From Xanthobacter dioxanivorans (GTDB taxonomy: Bacteria; Pseudomonadota; Alphaproteobacteria; Rhizobiales; Xanthobacteraceae): 64,000 bases of DNA. Location: assembly GCF_016807805.1 (NCBI RefSeq), contig NZ_CP063362.1, forward strand, positions 5,622,501-5,686,500, read 5' to 3'. The translations under genes and the position numbers were made by a program. Shown here in pieces: positions 9,236-18,838 of this stretch; position 1 is the first letter of the stretch, and every line of letters begins with the position of its first letter. The notes beneath the pieces are model-generated. The model did not search any database, was not told the origin of the DNA, and saw only the letters and a list, made by a program, of their open reading frames with translations.

Positions 9236-10492
9236 ATGCCGCAGACAAGTGCCCCACCGGGGTGCTGGCTGTCCATCGTCGGCATCGGCGAGGACGGGGC
9301 GGACGGCCTGTCCCCCGCCGCCCGCGCCGCCATTTCCGCTGCCGAGATGGTGTTCGGCGGGCCACGGCACCTCGCCTTGGCCGGCGCTCTCGTCACCGGC
9401 GAGGCCCGGACGTGGCCGAGCCCGTTCAGCCTGTCCGGCGTGCTCGCCGCGCGCGGGCGGCGCGTCTGCGTGCTCGCCTCCGGCGATCCCTTCCTGCATG
9501 GCGTCGGCGCGAGCCTGTCCCGCCATGTCCCGGCGCTGGAGATGCGCGCCTTTCCCGCCCCCTCCGCCTTCTCGCTCGCCGCCGCCCGACTCGGCTGGGC
9601 GCTGCAGGAGGCGGACCTCGTTTCCCTCCATGCCCGCCCGGTGGCGCGCCTGCGGCCCTTCTTGCAGGACGGCGCGCGGCTGATCCTGCTGACTTCCGAC
9701 GGGAACGGCCCCCGGCAGGTGGCGGACTTCGCCGCCGCCCACGGCTTCGGCCCCTCGCGCCTGGTGGTGCTGGAGGCGTTGGGCGGCCCGGCCGAGCGGG
9801 TGCGCGAGACGCAGGCGGAGGCCTTCGCCTTCACCGACGTCGCCGCCCTGAACGTGGTGGCGCTGGAGGTGGTGGCGGCCCCGGATGCCGCCGTGCTGCC
9901 GCTGGCCAGTGGCCTGCCGGACGAAGTGTTCGCGCATGACGGGCAGATCACCAAGCGCGAGATCCGCGCCCTGACCCTGTCGTCCCTCGCGCCCCGGCGC
10001 GGCGAGCTGTTGTGGGATATCGGCGCGGGCGCCGGCTCCATCGCCATCGAATGGCTGCTGGCGCATCCGAGCCTGGCGGCGATCGCCATCGAGGAAAATC
10101 CCGAGCGGGCGGCGCGCATCGCCCGCAACGCTTCTTCCCTCGGCGTGCCGCACCTGAAGGTGGTGGAAGGTGCGGCACCGGGCGCCCTTGCGGGGCTGCC
10201 CGCCCCGGATGTCATCTTCATCGGCGGCGGCGCCAGCGAGGCCGGCGTGTTCGACGCGGCCCGCGCGGCGCTGAAGGGCGGCGGGCGCATGGTCGCCAAC
10301 GCGGTGACGCTGGAGACGGAGGCGCTGCTTCTGGCCGCCCACGCCCGGCTCGGCGGCGACCTGGTGCGCATCGCCTTGTCACGGTCGTCGCCGGTGAAGG
10401 GCATGACCGGCTGGCGGCCGGCCATGCCGGTCACCCAATGGCGCTGGACCAAGCCGCGCGACGCGGACGGGAGCAGAGGGGACGGGGCATGA
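9236..10492 (+). CDS. cobL: CobL, precorrin-6Y C5,15-methyltransferase (decarboxylating)
   Basis: About 418 aa fusion of a CbiE-type methylase ([16 protein letters not shown] near the start) and a CbiT-type Rossmann methyltransferase that decarboxylates ([32 protein letters not shown], then [10 protein letters not shown]). It methylates C5 and C15 and decarboxylates the C12 acetate of precorrin-6B. The ATG at 9236 has GGAGG just before it; an alternative ATG at 9200 adds 12 residues and would share bases with the cobK start. The stop overlaps the cobE start. Confidence 0.92.
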   Translation: MPQTSAPPGCWLSIVGIGEDGADGLSPAARAAISAAEMVFGGPRHLALAGALVTGEARTWPSPFSLSGVLAARGRRVCVLASGDPFLHGVGASLSRHVPALEMRAFPAPSAFSLAAARLGWALQEADLVSLHARPVARLRPFLQDGARLILLTSDGNGPRQVADFAAAHGFGPSRLVVLEALGGPAERVRETQAEAFAFTDVAALNVVALEVVAAPDAAVLPLASGLPDEVFAHDGQITKREIRALTLSSLAPRRGELLWDIGAGAGSIAIEWLLAHPSLAAIAIEENPERAARIARNASSLGVPHLKVVEGAAPGALAGLPAPDVIFIGGGASEAGVFDAARAALKGGGRMVANAVTLETEALLLAAHARLGGDLVRIALSRSSPVKGMTGWRPAMPVTQWRWTKPRDADGSRGDGA

Positions 10493-10873
10493 TCGTGGCC
10501 GGCATCGGCTCGAAGCGGGGGGTCAGCGTGGAGGAGGTGCTGGCCGCGTTCGACGCCGCCCTCACGCGCGCCGCACTTGCCCGCGCCGACATCTCCCTCA
10601 TCGCCGCACCGGCGGTGAAGGGGGCGAGGCCGGCATCAGCGAGGCGGCGGCCCAGCTCGGCCTGCCGCTCGTCCTCGTGCCGCAGACTCAGCTTGAAGCC
10701 GCCTCCAACCGCACCAAGACCCGATCGGAACGCGTCATCGCCCTGCTCCACGTGCCCTCGGCGGCCGAGACGGCGGCGCTGGCCGCCGCCGGCGCCACCG
10801 CCCGGCTGCTCGGTCCGCGCCTCGCCCTCGGCCCCGTCACCTGCGCGCTGGCGCGGCGGGGGACGAGGCGTGA
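10489..10873 (+). pseudogene. cobE: cobE (CbiG C-terminal-like), two one-base frameshifts
   Basis: CobE is a small cobalamin protein related to the C-terminal domain of CbiG; its biochemical role is unsettled. The first 45 residues ([20 protein letters not shown] to PAVKG) are in one frame. The middle ([35 protein letters not shown]) is in a second frame and the ending GDEA-stop in a third. Both breaks lie in runs of five G (10620-10624 and 10858-10862). Adding one G to each gives about 128 aa, the normal length, ending in a TGA that overlaps the cobM GTG. This strongly suggests homopolymer undercalls. Confidence 0.83.
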
Positions 10874-11631
10874 GCGTCCATTTCATCGGCGCGGGACCGG
10901 GCGCCGCCGACCTCATCACCGTGCGCGGGCGCGACCTCATCGCCCGCTGCCCGGTCTGCCTTTATGCCGGCTCCATCATCCCGCCGGAGCTCCTGACCTG
11001 GTGCCCGCCCGGCGCGCGCATCGTCGACACGGCGCCTCTCGACCTCGACCGCATCGAGGCGGAATACGTGCGTGCCTTCGAAGCCGGAGAAGACGTGGCG
11101 CGCCTGCATTCGGGCGACCTTTCCGTCTACAGCGCCGTGGCCGAGCAGATGCGCCGGCTGGACCGGCTGGGCATCCCCTACACGCTCACCCCCGGCGTGC
11201 CGGCCTTCGCCGCGGCGGCGGCGCTCCTGCGGCGGGAGCTGACCGTGCCGGAGGTGGCGCAGAGCCTCGTCATCACCCGCGTCTCCGGCCGCGCCTCGGC
11301 CATGCCGGAGGCGGAAAAGCTCGCCGCCTTCGCCGCGACGGGGGCGACGCTGGCCATTCACCTCGCCATCCACGCCCTCGACCGGGTGGTGGCGGAGCTG
11401 ACGCCGGTGCTCGGCGCCGACTGCCCGGTGGCGGTGGTGGCCAAGGCCTCCTGGCCGGACGAACGCATCCTCACCGGCACCCTCGGCGACATCGCCGGCC
11501 AGCTCGCCGCCGATCCCATCCCGCGCACCGCGCTGATCCTGGTGGGCCGGGCGCTGGCGGCGCAGGATTTCCGCGAGAGCGCGCTCTACGACACCGCCTA
11601 TGTCCGCCGCTTCCGCGGGGGCGGGGCATGA
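10870..11631 (+). CDS. cobM: CobM, precorrin-4 C11-methyltransferase
   Basis: 253 aa, GTG start. Tetrapyrrole methylase with [18 protein letters not shown], the [16 protein letters not shown] motif specific to CobM/Cbi[17 protein letters not shown], and [17 protein letters not shown]. It methylates C11 of precorrin-4. The GTG overlaps the reconstructed cobE stop as GTGA, matching the 4-bp overlaps elsewhere in the locus. No ATG lies nearby in frame, which supports the GTG. It ends 8 bp before the convergent cbiD. Confidence 0.94.
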   Translation: MSVHFIGAGPGAADLITVRGRDLIARCPVCLYAGSIIPPELLTWCPPGARIVDTAPLDLDRIEAEYVRAFEAGEDVARLHSGDLSVYSAVAEQMRRLDRLGIPYTLTPGVPAFAAAAALLRRELTVPEVAQSLVITRVSGRASAMPEAEKLAAFAATGATLAIHLAIHALDRVVAELTPVLGADCPVAVVAKASWPDERILTGTLGDIAGQLAADPIPRTALILVGRALAAQDFRESALYDTAYVRRFRGGGA

Positions 11632-11639
11632 GGCTTAGC

Positions 11640-12794
11640 TCAGCCTTTCGCCGGGGCGAAGGGGGCGCGGCCCATGAGGGCGCCGTCGCGGTCGAACACA
11701 GTGATCTCCAGCAGGATATCGCTGCGGTCGAGCGCCCGCGCGGCGGTGGCGAAGGCGGCGCGGGCCACGCAATCGCCCAGCGGGAAGCCGTCCGTGGCGG
11801 CGATCTGGAAGGCCTGCGCCACCATGTGGGCGGAGCCGATGCGCGCGGCGAGGTCAGGGTCGGCGCCCGCCGCCGCCGCCAGCGCCGCGAGGGCCGGCAT
11901 ATCGGCGCTGCCGCGCTTGGAATGCAGGTCCAGCAGCCCCTGCGCCAGCTTGGTCATCTTCGCCACGCCCCCCGCCACCGTGACCTTCGCCACCGGATGG
12001 GCGCGCACATATTTCAGCATGCCGCCGACGAAGTCGCCCATGTCGATGAGGGCGACCTCGGACAGACCGTGCAGCTTCTGCACCGCCCCTTCCGAGGCAT
12101 TGCCGGTGGCCCCGGCCACATGGTCGAGCCCCATGGCGCGGGCGACGTCGATGCCGCGATGGATGGAGTGGATCCACGCGGCGCAGGAATAGGGCACGAC
12201 GATGCCGGTGGTGCCAAGCACCGACAGGCCGCCGACGATGCCGAGGCGCGGATTGAGCGTCTTCAGCGCCAGCGCCGCGCCGTCCGCGATGGCGATCTCC
12301 ACCTGCGCGTCCGCCGCGACGCCGGCCGCATCCGCCACCTCGCGGATGCCGGCGGCGATCATGCGGCGGGGCACGGGATTGATGGCCGGCTCGCCGGGCG
12401 GAATGGGAAGGCCGGGGCGGGTCACCGTGCCCACGCCCTCGCCGGCCCGGAAGGTGACGCCCGCTCCCTCGGCGCCGCGCCGCACGGTGGCGGTGACGAG
12501 GGCGCCGTGGGTCACGTCCGGGTCGTCCCCGGCATCCTTGACGATGCCGGCGGTGGCGCTGTCGGCGCCCATGTGGTGCATCGCCAGGGCGAAGGCGGGG
12601 CGGGCGCCGTTCGGCAGCTCCACCTCCACCGGATCGGGAAAGGCGCCGGTGACCAGGGCGGCGAAGGCGGCCTTGGCGGCGCCGGCGGCGCAGGTGCCCG
12701 TGGTCCAGCCGCGCTTGAGCGGCCGGTCGGCGGGGGCGCCGTCCGGAAGATCGCTGGGCTCGTCGCTGGGACCGTCGCCGGGCTCTTGGCTCAT
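11640..12794 (-). CDS. cbiD: CbiD, cobalt-precorrin-5B C1-methyltransferase
   Basis: About 384 aa. The N-terminal LKRGWTTGTCAAGAAKAA signature, the GEPAINPVPRRMI segment and the DMGDFVGGMLKY region are typical of CbiD. CbiD performs the C1 methylation and deacylation that CobF does in the classical aerobic pathway; the two are unrelated in sequence. Here it lies among aerobic cob genes and no cobF is present, so it probably replaces CobF. The ATG at 12794 gives a short acidic leader before the conserved start. It is divergent from cobB with 47 bp between. Confidence 0.92.
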   Translation of the reverse strand: MSQEPGDGPSDEPSDLPDGAPADRPLKRGWTTGTCAAGAAKAAFAALVTGAFPDPVEVELPNGARPAFALAMHHMGADSATAGIVKDAGDDPDVTHGALVTATVRRGAEGAGVTFRAGEGVGTVTRPGLPIPPGEPAINPVPRRMIAAGIREVADAAGVAADAQVEIAIADGAALALKTLNPRLGIVGGLSVLGTTGIVVPYSCAAWIHSIHRGIDVARAMGLDHVAGATGNASEGAVQKLHGLSEVALIDMGDFVGGMLKYVRAHPVAKVTVAGGVAKMTKLAQGLLDLHSKRGSADMPALAALAAAAGADPDLAARIGSAHMVAQAFQIAATDGFPLGDCVARAAFATAARALDRSDILLEITVFDRDGALMGRAPFAPAKG

Positions 12795-12841
12795 GCCTGC
12801 CTTGATAGAGAGGCCGGGACGACAGCGGAAGGGGCGCGGGC

Positions 12842-14173
12842 GTGAACACCCCCCACCCGTCCGCCCCCCGCGGCCTCCTCGTCGCCGCCCCACGCTCCGG
12901 CTCGGGCAAGACCACGGTCACGCTGGCGCTGCTGGCGGCGCTGGCGCGGCGGGGCCTCGGCGTGCGGGCGGTGAAATCCGGGCCGGACTATATCGACCCC
13001 GCCTTCCACGCCGCCGCCACCGGCCGGCCGGGGCTCAACCTCGACAGCTGGGCCATGCCGCCCGCGCTCGTGGACTACCTCGCCACCGGCGCCATCGCCG
13101 GGGCGCAGGTGCTGGTGGCCGAGGGAGCCATGGGCCTGTTCGACGGGGTGGCGGGCGAGGCCGGCCGCACCGGCGCCGGCGCCGACATCGCCGCGCGCCT
13201 GGGCCTGCCGGTGCTGCTGGTGCTGGACGTGTCCGGCCAGTCGCAGACCGCCGCCGCCGTGCTGCGCGGCTTCCTCACCCACGATCCGCGCGTGCGCATC
13301 GCCGGCGTGGTGCTCAACAAGCTGGGCAGCCCGCGCCACGAGCGGATGATTCGAGAGGCCATGGCGCCGCTGGGCGTGCCCATCCTCGGCACGGTGCCGC
13401 GCGAGGCCGGCATCGTCCTGCCGGAACGCCATCTCGGCCTCGTCCAGGCGGGAGAGACCGGCGACCTCGCCGAGCGCCTCGCGACCCTGGCGGACCTGGC
13501 GGAGCGCCATCTCGACCTCGACGGCATCCTCGCCGCCGCGGGAACGCCCGCCATCGGCGCCGGCGACGGGCACGCGCTGCTGCGCCCGCCCGGCCAGCGC
13601 ATCGCGCTGGCGCAGGATGCGGCCTTCAGCTTCATGTATGCCCATGTGCTGGAGGGCTGGCGGGCGCTGGGGGCGCAGGTGCTGCCCTTCTCGCCCCTGG
13701 CCGACGAAGCCCCCGACCCGGCCTGCGACGCCCTGTGGCTGCCCGGCGGCTATCCCGAGCTGCATGCCGGCCGGCTCGCGGCGGCGACGCGCTTCCGCGA
13801 CGGGGTCCGCGCCTTCGCGCGGGGCCGGCCGGTGCACGGCGAGTGCGGCGGCTACATGGTGCTGGGCCAAGCCCTCACGGATGCGGAGGGCACGACCCAC
13901 CCCATGCTCGGCCTCCTCGACCTTCAGACCAGCTTCGCGCGGCGCAAGATGAATCTCGGCTATCGCGCCGCGCGCCTCATCGCCCCTTCCCCCTTGGGGG
14001 CGGCCGGGGAGACGGTGCGCGGCCACGAATTCCACTACGCCACGGTGACCACGCGCGGCGCGGACGCCCCCCTCGCCGACCTTGCCGACGCCGAGGGCCG
14101 GAGCCTCGGGGCCGCCGGCAGCCGGCGCGGGCCGGTCACCGGCAGCTTCTTCCACGCCATCGCCCGCGACTAG
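12842..14173 (+). CDS. cobB: CobB, hydrogenobyrinic acid a,c-diamide synthase
   Basis: 443 aa, GTG start. ATP-dependent glutamine amidotransferase that amidates the a and c side chains. The N-terminal DTBS-like ATPase half begins GLLVAAPRSGSGKTTVTLAL and has VKSGPDYIDPAFH and EGAMGLFDG. The C-terminal type-I GATase half carries the nucleophile region PVHGECGGYMVLG and ends in HEFHYATV. Its product is the substrate of the CobNST chelatase, linking it back to cobN. CbiA would be the name if the substrate were cobyrinic acid; aerobic context favours CobB. Confidence 0.93.
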   Translation: MNTPHPSAPRGLLVAAPRSGSGKTTVTLALLAALARRGLGVRAVKSGPDYIDPAFHAAATGRPGLNLDSWAMPPALVDYLATGAIAGAQVLVAEGAMGLFDGVAGEAGRTGAGADIAARLGLPVLLVLDVSGQSQTAAAVLRGFLTHDPRVRIAGVVLNKLGSPRHERMIREAMAPLGVPILGTVPREAGIVLPERHLGLVQAGETGDLAERLATLADLAERHLDLDGILAAAGTPAIGAGDGHALLRPPGQRIALAQDAAFSFMYAHVLEGWRALGAQVLPFSPLADEAPDPACDALWLPGGYPELHAGRLAAATRFRDGVRAFARGRPVHGECGGYMVLGQALTDAEGTTHPMLGLLDLQTSFARRKMNLGYRAARLIAPSPLGAAGETVRGHEFHYATVTTRGADAPLADLADAEGRSLGAAGSRRGPVTGSFFHAIARD

Positions 14174-14189
14174 GCCCGCGCGGGGCTGA

Positions 14190-14396
14190 TCACGCCTTGC
14201 GGATGGTGACGGCCAGAATGCGCCTGGCCACCAGAACCGCGAACGGAATGGCGACGAGCGCGCCGATGCCCGCCGCGATGGGGATGAGCTGCATGCCCTG
14301 GCTGCTCAGCGAGGGAATGGTCAGAACCGCCATGATGGCGACGCCCGCGAAGACGGTGCCGAGCATGAGCCAGACGATGATTGCAACCTTGAGCAT
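14190..14396 (-). CDS. small membrane protein, unknown function
   Basis: 68 aa with two hydrophobic stretches: about residues 4-28 (VAIIVWLMLGTVFAGVAIMA) and 38-60, ending in a basic RRILAVTIRKA tail. It looks like a two-helix inner-membrane protein with both ends probably on one side. It is convergent with cobB (16 bp apart) and probably not part of the cob group. No family is recognised. The hydrophobic pattern and high-GC3 codons support coding. Confidence 0.6.
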   Translation of the reverse strand: MLKVAIIVWLMLGTVFAGVAIMAVLTIPSLSSQGMQLIPIAAGIGALVAIPFAVLVARRILAVTIRKA

Positions 14397-14594
14397 TTTT
14401 TAGGCTCCCGCGGCAGACGCTCCCTGGATACGCTCTTCCGCTGGGTTCGCTGTTGATGCCGATCAAGATGGGACGGTCACCCAAGGTCGCATGCAATTAC
14501 TGCATACCGCCAACCGGCGTCGCAGCGCTATACTTGCCACAGGCGGCCGCCGGACACCGGAACGGATACGCCGTGCATCCCGGGGAGGGACGCG

Positions 14595-14816
14595 ATGCAG
14601 TGCCAGTTCAAGGAAGACGATTTCCGCCAGGCCGTGCTCGACGTGGTGAGCCACAAGGACGGCCAGGCCATCATCATCCAGGTGGTGGGCGGCAGCACCA
14701 TCACCGGCTTCGCGCCGATGAGCGTGGGCCGTGACTACCTGCGGTGCCAGATCGCCGCCGGCACCGGGCAGAAGGAACAGGTGGTGCCCTTCCACTCCAT
14801 CACCTGCGTCCGCTGA
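14595..14816 (+). CDS. hypothetical protein, 73 aa
   Basis: Soluble 73 aa protein starting MQCQFKEDDFRQAVLDVV and ending in VVPFHSITCVR. A GGGGAGGGACGCG site precedes the ATG. The central IIIQVVGGSTITGF and the VPFHSI ending suggest a small beta-barrel such as an SH3 or Sm-like fold, but this is a guess from pattern only. It stands alone 96 bp before the aldehyde dehydrogenase gene. No known family is recognised. Confidence 0.55.
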   Translation: MQCQFKEDDFRQAVLDVVSHKDGQAIIIQVVGGSTITGFAPMSVGRDYLRCQIAAGTGQKEQVVPFHSITCVR

Positions 14817-14912
14817 ACCAGCGGGCGCTGGCCCCTCGATCCTATATCGTATATCAACGCGGGCGCGTCCCCTCCCCCGCCTGCGCCCCTTCTTGCGCAC
14901 AGGAGCACTCCC

Positions 14913-16391
14913 ATGGCAGCACCCCAGCCCCTCACCCGTTCCGAAGCCCCGCGCTTCACCCTCCTGCGCGACAAGATGCTGATCGGCGGCGCCTGGGTGG
15001 ATGCCGACGGGGGCGAGACCATTCCCGTCAACAATCCGGCCACGGGCGAGATCATCGGCACCGTTCCGAAGGCCGGCGCCGCCGAGACGCGCCGCGCCAT
15101 CGAGGCCGCTGCCGAGGCCTTCAAGGCCTGGCGCGCCACCACCGCCGCCGAGCGGGCGCTGAAGCTCCACAAGCTCGCCGACCTCATCACCGCCCATGCC
15201 GACGAGCTGGCGCTCATCCTCACCACCGAGCAGGGCAAGCCGCTGGCCGAGGCCAAGGGCGAGATCGGCGCCTCCGCCGCCTATGTGCGCTGGTTCGCGG
15301 AAGAGGCCCGGCGGGCCTATGGCGACGTGATCCCCTCCCCGTGGGCGAACCGGCGCATCCTCGTCACCAAGGAGCCGGTGGGCGTGGTCGCCGCCGTCAC
15401 CCCCTGGAACTTCCCCTCCTCCATGCTCTCGCGCAAGATCGGCGCGGCGCTGGCGGCGGGCTGCACCGTGGTGGCGAAGCCCTCCGAGCTCACCCCCTAT
15501 TCCGGCCTCGCCTGGGGCGTTTTGGCGGAGATGGCCGGCATCCCGGCGGGCGTGGTCAACATCGTGGTCGGCGAGGCCCCGGCCATCGGCGGGGAGATGA
15601 CCTCCAACCCGCTGGTCAAGAAGGTGACCTTCACCGGCTCCACCCCGGTGGGCAAGCTGCTGATGAAGCAGTCGGCCGACACCATGAAGAAGATCTCCAT
15701 GGAGCTCGGCGGCAACGCGCCGTTCCTGGTGTTCGACGATGCCGACCTCGACCTCGCCGTGGAGCAGGCCATCGCCTCCAAGTTCCGCAATGTCGGCCAG
15801 ACCTGCGTGTGCGCCAACCGCTTCTACGTGCAGTCCGGCATCTATGACGCCTTCGCCGCACGGTTCGCCGAGGCCTCGAAGAAGCTGAAGGTGGGCAACG
15901 GCCTCGACGAGGGCGTCGTCGCCGGCCCGCTGATCGACGACCGTGCCGTGGCCAAGGTGAACCGCCTCCTGAAGGATGCCCTGGACAAGGGCGCCACCGT
16001 GCTCACCGGCGGCAAGCAGCCGGCCCTCGGCGGCACCTTCTTCGAGCCCACCGTGCTCGCCGGCGCCACCCAGGACATGGCATTCGCCCGCGACGAGATC
16101 TTCGGGCCGCTGGCGCCGCTGTTCAAGTTCGAGACCGAGGACGAGGGCGTGTCCTACGCCAACGCCACCGAGTACGGCCTCGCCTGCTACTTCTTCACCA
16201 AGGACCTCGGCCGCGCCTTCCGCGTGGCGGAGAAGCTGGAATACGGCCAGGTGGGCATCAATGCCGGGGTGATCACCACCGAGGTCGCGCCCTTCGGCGG
16301 GGTCAAGGAGAGCGGCATGGGCCGCGAAGGCTCCAAGTACGGCCTCGATGACTACCTGAACATCAAGTACATGTGCGTCGGCGGGCTTTGA
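14913..16391 (+). CDS. gabD: NAD(P)-dependent succinate-semialdehyde dehydrogenase family
   Basis: 492 aa aldehyde dehydrogenase. Visible are VAAVTPWNFPSSMLSRKIG, the FTGSTPVGKLLMKQ nucleotide-site region, the general-base MELGGNAPFLVFDDAD, the catalytic-cysteine segment FRNVGQTCVCANRF, and FGPLAPLFKFETEDE. The pattern is closest to GabD-type enzymes, which oxidise succinate semialdehyde to succinate in GABA breakdown. No GABA transaminase is adjacent, so the substrate is inferred. A short AT-rich stretch at 14838-14856 (TCCTATATCGTATATCAAC) stands out in GC-rich surroundings and may be the promoter. A strong terminator follows. Confidence 0.88.
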   Translation: MAAPQPLTRSEAPRFTLLRDKMLIGGAWVDADGGETIPVNNPATGEIIGTVPKAGAAETRRAIEAAAEAFKAWRATTAAERALKLHKLADLITAHADELALILTTEQGKPLAEAKGEIGASAAYVRWFAEEARRAYGDVIPSPWANRRILVTKEPVGVVAAVTPWNFPSSMLSRKIGAALAAGCTVVAKPSELTPYSGLAWGVLAEMAGIPAGVVNIVVGEAPAIGGEMTSNPLVKKVTFTGSTPVGKLLMKQSADTMKKISMELGGNAPFLVFDDADLDLAVEQAIASKFRNVGQTCVCANRFYVQSGIYDAFAARFAEASKKLKVGNGLDEGVVAGPLIDDRAVAKVNRLLKDALDKGATVLTGGKQPALGGTFFEPTVLAGATQDMAFARDEIFGPLAPLFKFETEDEGVSYANATEYGLACYFFTKDLGRAFRVAEKLEYGQVGINAGVITTEVAPFGGVKESGMGREGSKYGLDDYLNIKYMCVGGL

Positions 16392-16413
16392 GCCGGCCGG
16401 GTTTCGTTCGACG

Positions 16414-16440
16414 ACCCGGGCGGTGCGCCGCCCGGGTTTG
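16414..16440 (+). terminator. Rho-independent terminator after gabD
   Basis: A perfect 10-bp stem, ACCCGGGCGG / CCGCCCGGGT, with a TGCG loop is followed by TTTG. It lies 23 bp past the gabD stop and upstream of the convergent AhpD-like gene. Confidence 0.75.
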
Positions 16441-16556
16441 CCTTCCCGGGGGTGCCTTGGGTGCCTCGCGCCCGGACACCGTGCGCCCCGGACGCATGCA
16501 GCGTGAGCGGAATGCGAGCCGGGACACGCGAGCGGGCGGCCGACGGGCGGCTGGTC

Positions 16557-17009
16557 CTACGGCGCGAAGCGCAGGGCGATGCCGATGCGGTTCCAGGCGT
16601 TGATGGTGGCGACGGCCACCGTCAGGAACAGCGCCTCGTCCTCCGAGAACTCCGCCCGCAGGGCGGCCCAGGCCTCGTCGGAGGCGGCCTCGGCGTCGAG
16701 CGCCGTCAGCGTCTCGGCATAAGCGAGCGCCGCTTTCTCCCGCGCCGTGAACAGGCCCGCCTCCCACCAGGTGGCGAGAAGATCGAGCTTGTCCTGCGCC
16801 ACGCCCGCCTTGCGCGCGAGGCCGAGGTGGAATTTCAGGCAGAAGGCGCAGCCGTTGATCTGGGAAGCGCGCAGCTTCACCAGCTCGGTCAGGCCCTTCT
16901 CGAGGCCCGAGGCGTCCACCGCCTTGGTGAGGGCGGCGAGGCCGGCATAGACGTCCGGCGCGCGGGCGGTGAAATCCTTGTAGCCGGGACGGGCGAGGGG
17001 TTCGCTCAT
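16557..17009 (-). CDS. carboxymuconolactone decarboxylase / AhpD-like protein
   Basis: 150 aa. The sequence LVKLRASQINGCAFCLKFH carries the CxxC-type redox pair and downstream His of the AhpD core, followed by REKAALAYAETLTAL, as in alkylhydroperoxidase-like CMD proteins. A peroxide-reducing or thiol-disulfide role is likely; a decarboxylase role is less likely because the redox CxxC is kept. It is 39 bp upstream of the ABC-2 permease gene on the same strand and reads away from it. Confidence 0.85.
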   Translation of the reverse strand: MSEPLARPGYKDFTARAPDVYAGLAALTKAVDASGLEKGLTELVKLRASQINGCAFCLKFHLGLARKAGVAQDKLDLLATWWEAGLFTAREKAALAYAETLTALDAEAASDEAWAALRAEFSEDEALFLTVAVATINAWNRIGIALRFAP

Positions 17010-17046
17010 GCGGGGTCCTTTCCAGTGGCAGTTCGCGCCCGCCTCT

Positions 17047-17808
17047 TCAGCTTTTCAGCCGGTAGCCGGTGCGGAACATCCAGCGCACGATGAGGAGGCA
17101 GACGATCAGGAAGCCGAGGGTCATGGCGGCGCTGACCTCCACCCCCACGTCGGAGCGGCCGAAGAAGCTCCAGCGGAAGCCCGAGACCAGGTAGACGACG
17201 GGGTTGAACAGCGTCACCGTGCGCCAGATCGGGGGCAGCATGTCCAGCGAGTAGAAGGTGCCGCCGAGGAAGGTGAGCGGCGTGATCACCAGCATGGGAA
17301 TGAGCTGCAACCGCTCGAACCCGTCCGCCCAGATGCCGATGATGAAGCCGAACAGCGAGAACGTCACCGCGGTGAGCACGAGGAACGCCAGCATCCAGAA
17401 CGGGTGGCGGATCTCCATGGGCACGAACAGCGCGGCGGTCGCAAGGATGATGAGCCCCAGCACCATGGACTTGGTCGCCGCCGCGCCCACGTAGCCCGCG
17501 ACGATCTCGAACGGCGAGACCGGGGCCGACAGCAGCTCGTAGATGGTGCCGGTGAAGCGCGGGAAGTAGATGGCGAAGGCGGCGTTGCTGATGGACTGGG
17601 TGAGCAGGGTCAGCATCATCAGGCCGGGCACGATGAAGGCGCCGTAGGGCACCCCGCCCACCTCCGACATGCGCGAGCCGATGGCCGAGCCGAACACCAC
17701 GAAATAGAGCGAGGTGGACAGCACCGGCGAGACGATGGACTGGCCGATGGTGCGCTTCGTGCGGTTCATCTCGAAGCTGTAGATGGCGCGGATGGCTTGC
17801 AGGTTCAC
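17047..17808 (-). CDS. ABC-2 type transporter permease (YadH-like)
   Basis: 253 aa, GTG start. Hydrophobic protein with about six membrane segments, including [28 protein letters not shown] and [20 protein letters not shown], typical of ABC2_membrane proteins. The GTG overlaps the ATPase stop as GTGA, so both halves are co-translated. YadGH-type exporters have an uncertain substrate; drug or polysaccharide export is the usual assignment. Length is normal (about 255 aa). Confidence 0.88.
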   Translation of the reverse strand: MNLQAIRAIYSFEMNRTKRTIGQSIVSPVLSTSLYFVVFGSAIGSRMSEVGGVPYGAFIVPGLMMLTLLTQSISNAAFAIYFPRFTGTIYELLSAPVSPFEIVAGYVGAAATKSMVLGLIILATAALFVPMEIRHPFWMLAFLVLTAVTFSLFGFIIGIWADGFERLQLIPMLVITPLTFLGGTFYSLDMLPPIWRTVTLFNPVVYLVSGFRWSFFGRSDVGVEVSAAMTLGFLIVCLLIVRWMFRTGYRLKS

Positions 17809-18773
17809 GGCGCGCGCCTCACCAGGCTCACGAAGATGTCTTCGAGGGAGCTTTGCTCCGTGTGGAGGTCCTTGAAGGCGATCGCCTGCGCCGAGAGCGC
17901 CGCCAGAAGGCCGGCGATGGAGCGGCCGGCGCCCTCCTCGCCCGCGCCGTCGGCGGTGTAGCTGTAGGTGAGGCAGCCGCCGTCCTGCGACAGAGCGAGG
18001 CCGTAGGGGGCAAGGGTGTCGGGGATCGCGGCCAGCGGCTCGGCGAGCTCGATGTTGAGCTGCTTCTTGCCGAGCTTGCGCATGAGCGCGGCCTTGTCCT
18101 CCACCAGGATCAGCTCGCCCTTGGCGATCACCCCGACCCGGTCGGCCATCTCCTCGGCCTCTTCCAGGTAATGCGTGGTGAGGATGATGGTGACGCCGCT
18201 CTCGCGCAGCTCGCGCACCAGGCGCCACATGTCGCGCCGCAGCTCCACGTCGACGCCGGCGGAAGGCTCGTCGAGGAACAGCACGTCGGGCTCGTGGGAC
18301 AGGGCCTTGGCGATGAGCACGCGCCGCTTCATGCCGCCCGAGAGCGTCATGATCCTGGCGTCCTTCTTCTCCCAGAGGGAGAGGCTCCGCAGCACCTTCT
18401 CGATATGGGCCGGATCGGCCCTGCGGCCGAACAGCCCGCGCGAGAAGCTCACCGTCGCCCACACCGTCTCGAACGAATCGGTTGTGAGCTCCTGCGGCAC
18501 GAGGCCGATGCGCGAGCGGGCCGCCCGGTAGTCGGCCACGATATCGTACCCGGCCACGCTCACGCTGCCCGAGGTGGGATTCACCAGGCCGCAGATGATG
18601 GAGATGAGGGTGGTCTTGCCCGCCCCGTTGGGGCCGAGCAGGGCGAAGATCTCGCCGCGCCGGATGTCGAGGGTGACATCCTTCAGGGCCACATGGCCGG
18701 TCGCGTAGGTCTTGCCGACGCCGGAAACGCGGATGACGCTCGATGGGGGGGCGCTAGTCGCAGGGCCGCTCAT
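17805..18773 (-). CDS. ABC transporter ATP-binding protein (YadG-like)
   Basis: 322 aa. The Walker [14 protein letters not shown] is near residue 50, the signature [15 protein letters not shown] near 145, and Walker [13 protein letters not shown] near 165, followed by the switch histidine in [12 protein letters not shown]. It has an ABC-2-type C-terminal extension ending in [13 protein letters not shown]. It is the energising subunit for the adjacent permease, with which it overlaps by 4 bp. Confidence 0.92.
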   Translation of the reverse strand: MSGPATSAPPSSVIRVSGVGKTYATGHVALKDVTLDIRRGEIFALLGPNGAGKTTLISIICGLVNPTSGSVSVAGYDIVADYRAARSRIGLVPQELTTDSFETVWATVSFSRGLFGRRADPAHIEKVLRSLSLWEKKDARIMTLSGGMKRRVLIAKALSHEPDVLFLDEPSAGVDVELRRDMWRLVRELRESGVTIILTTHYLEEAEEMADRVGVIAKGELILVEDKAALMRKLGKKQLNIELAEPLAAIPDTLAPYGLALSQDGGCLTYSYTADGAGEEGAGRSIAGLLAALSAQAIAFKDLHTEQSSLEDIFVSLVRRAP

Positions 18774-18796
18774 GGGGCCGCTTTAGACCACGTCGC

Positions 18797-18824
18797 GACG
18801 GCGGCGGGAAGCCCCGCCGCCGTC
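18797..18824. terminator. strong hairpin between Tim44-like gene and ABC ATPase gene
   Basis: A perfect 12-bp stem, GACGGCGGCGGG / CCCGCCGCCGTC, with an AAGC loop lies 15 bp beyond the Tim44-like stop. There is no long T run on the minus strand, so termination is inferred from stem strength and position. Confidence 0.5.
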
Positions 18825-18838
18825 TTGTCCGGCTTCGG

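Noticed and set aside
10677..12845. Long plus-strand frame over cobM and cbiD
   Set aside because: Only its beginning is real (middle of cobE); the rest is a shadow of cobM and an antisense copy of cbiD with low-complexity sequence.
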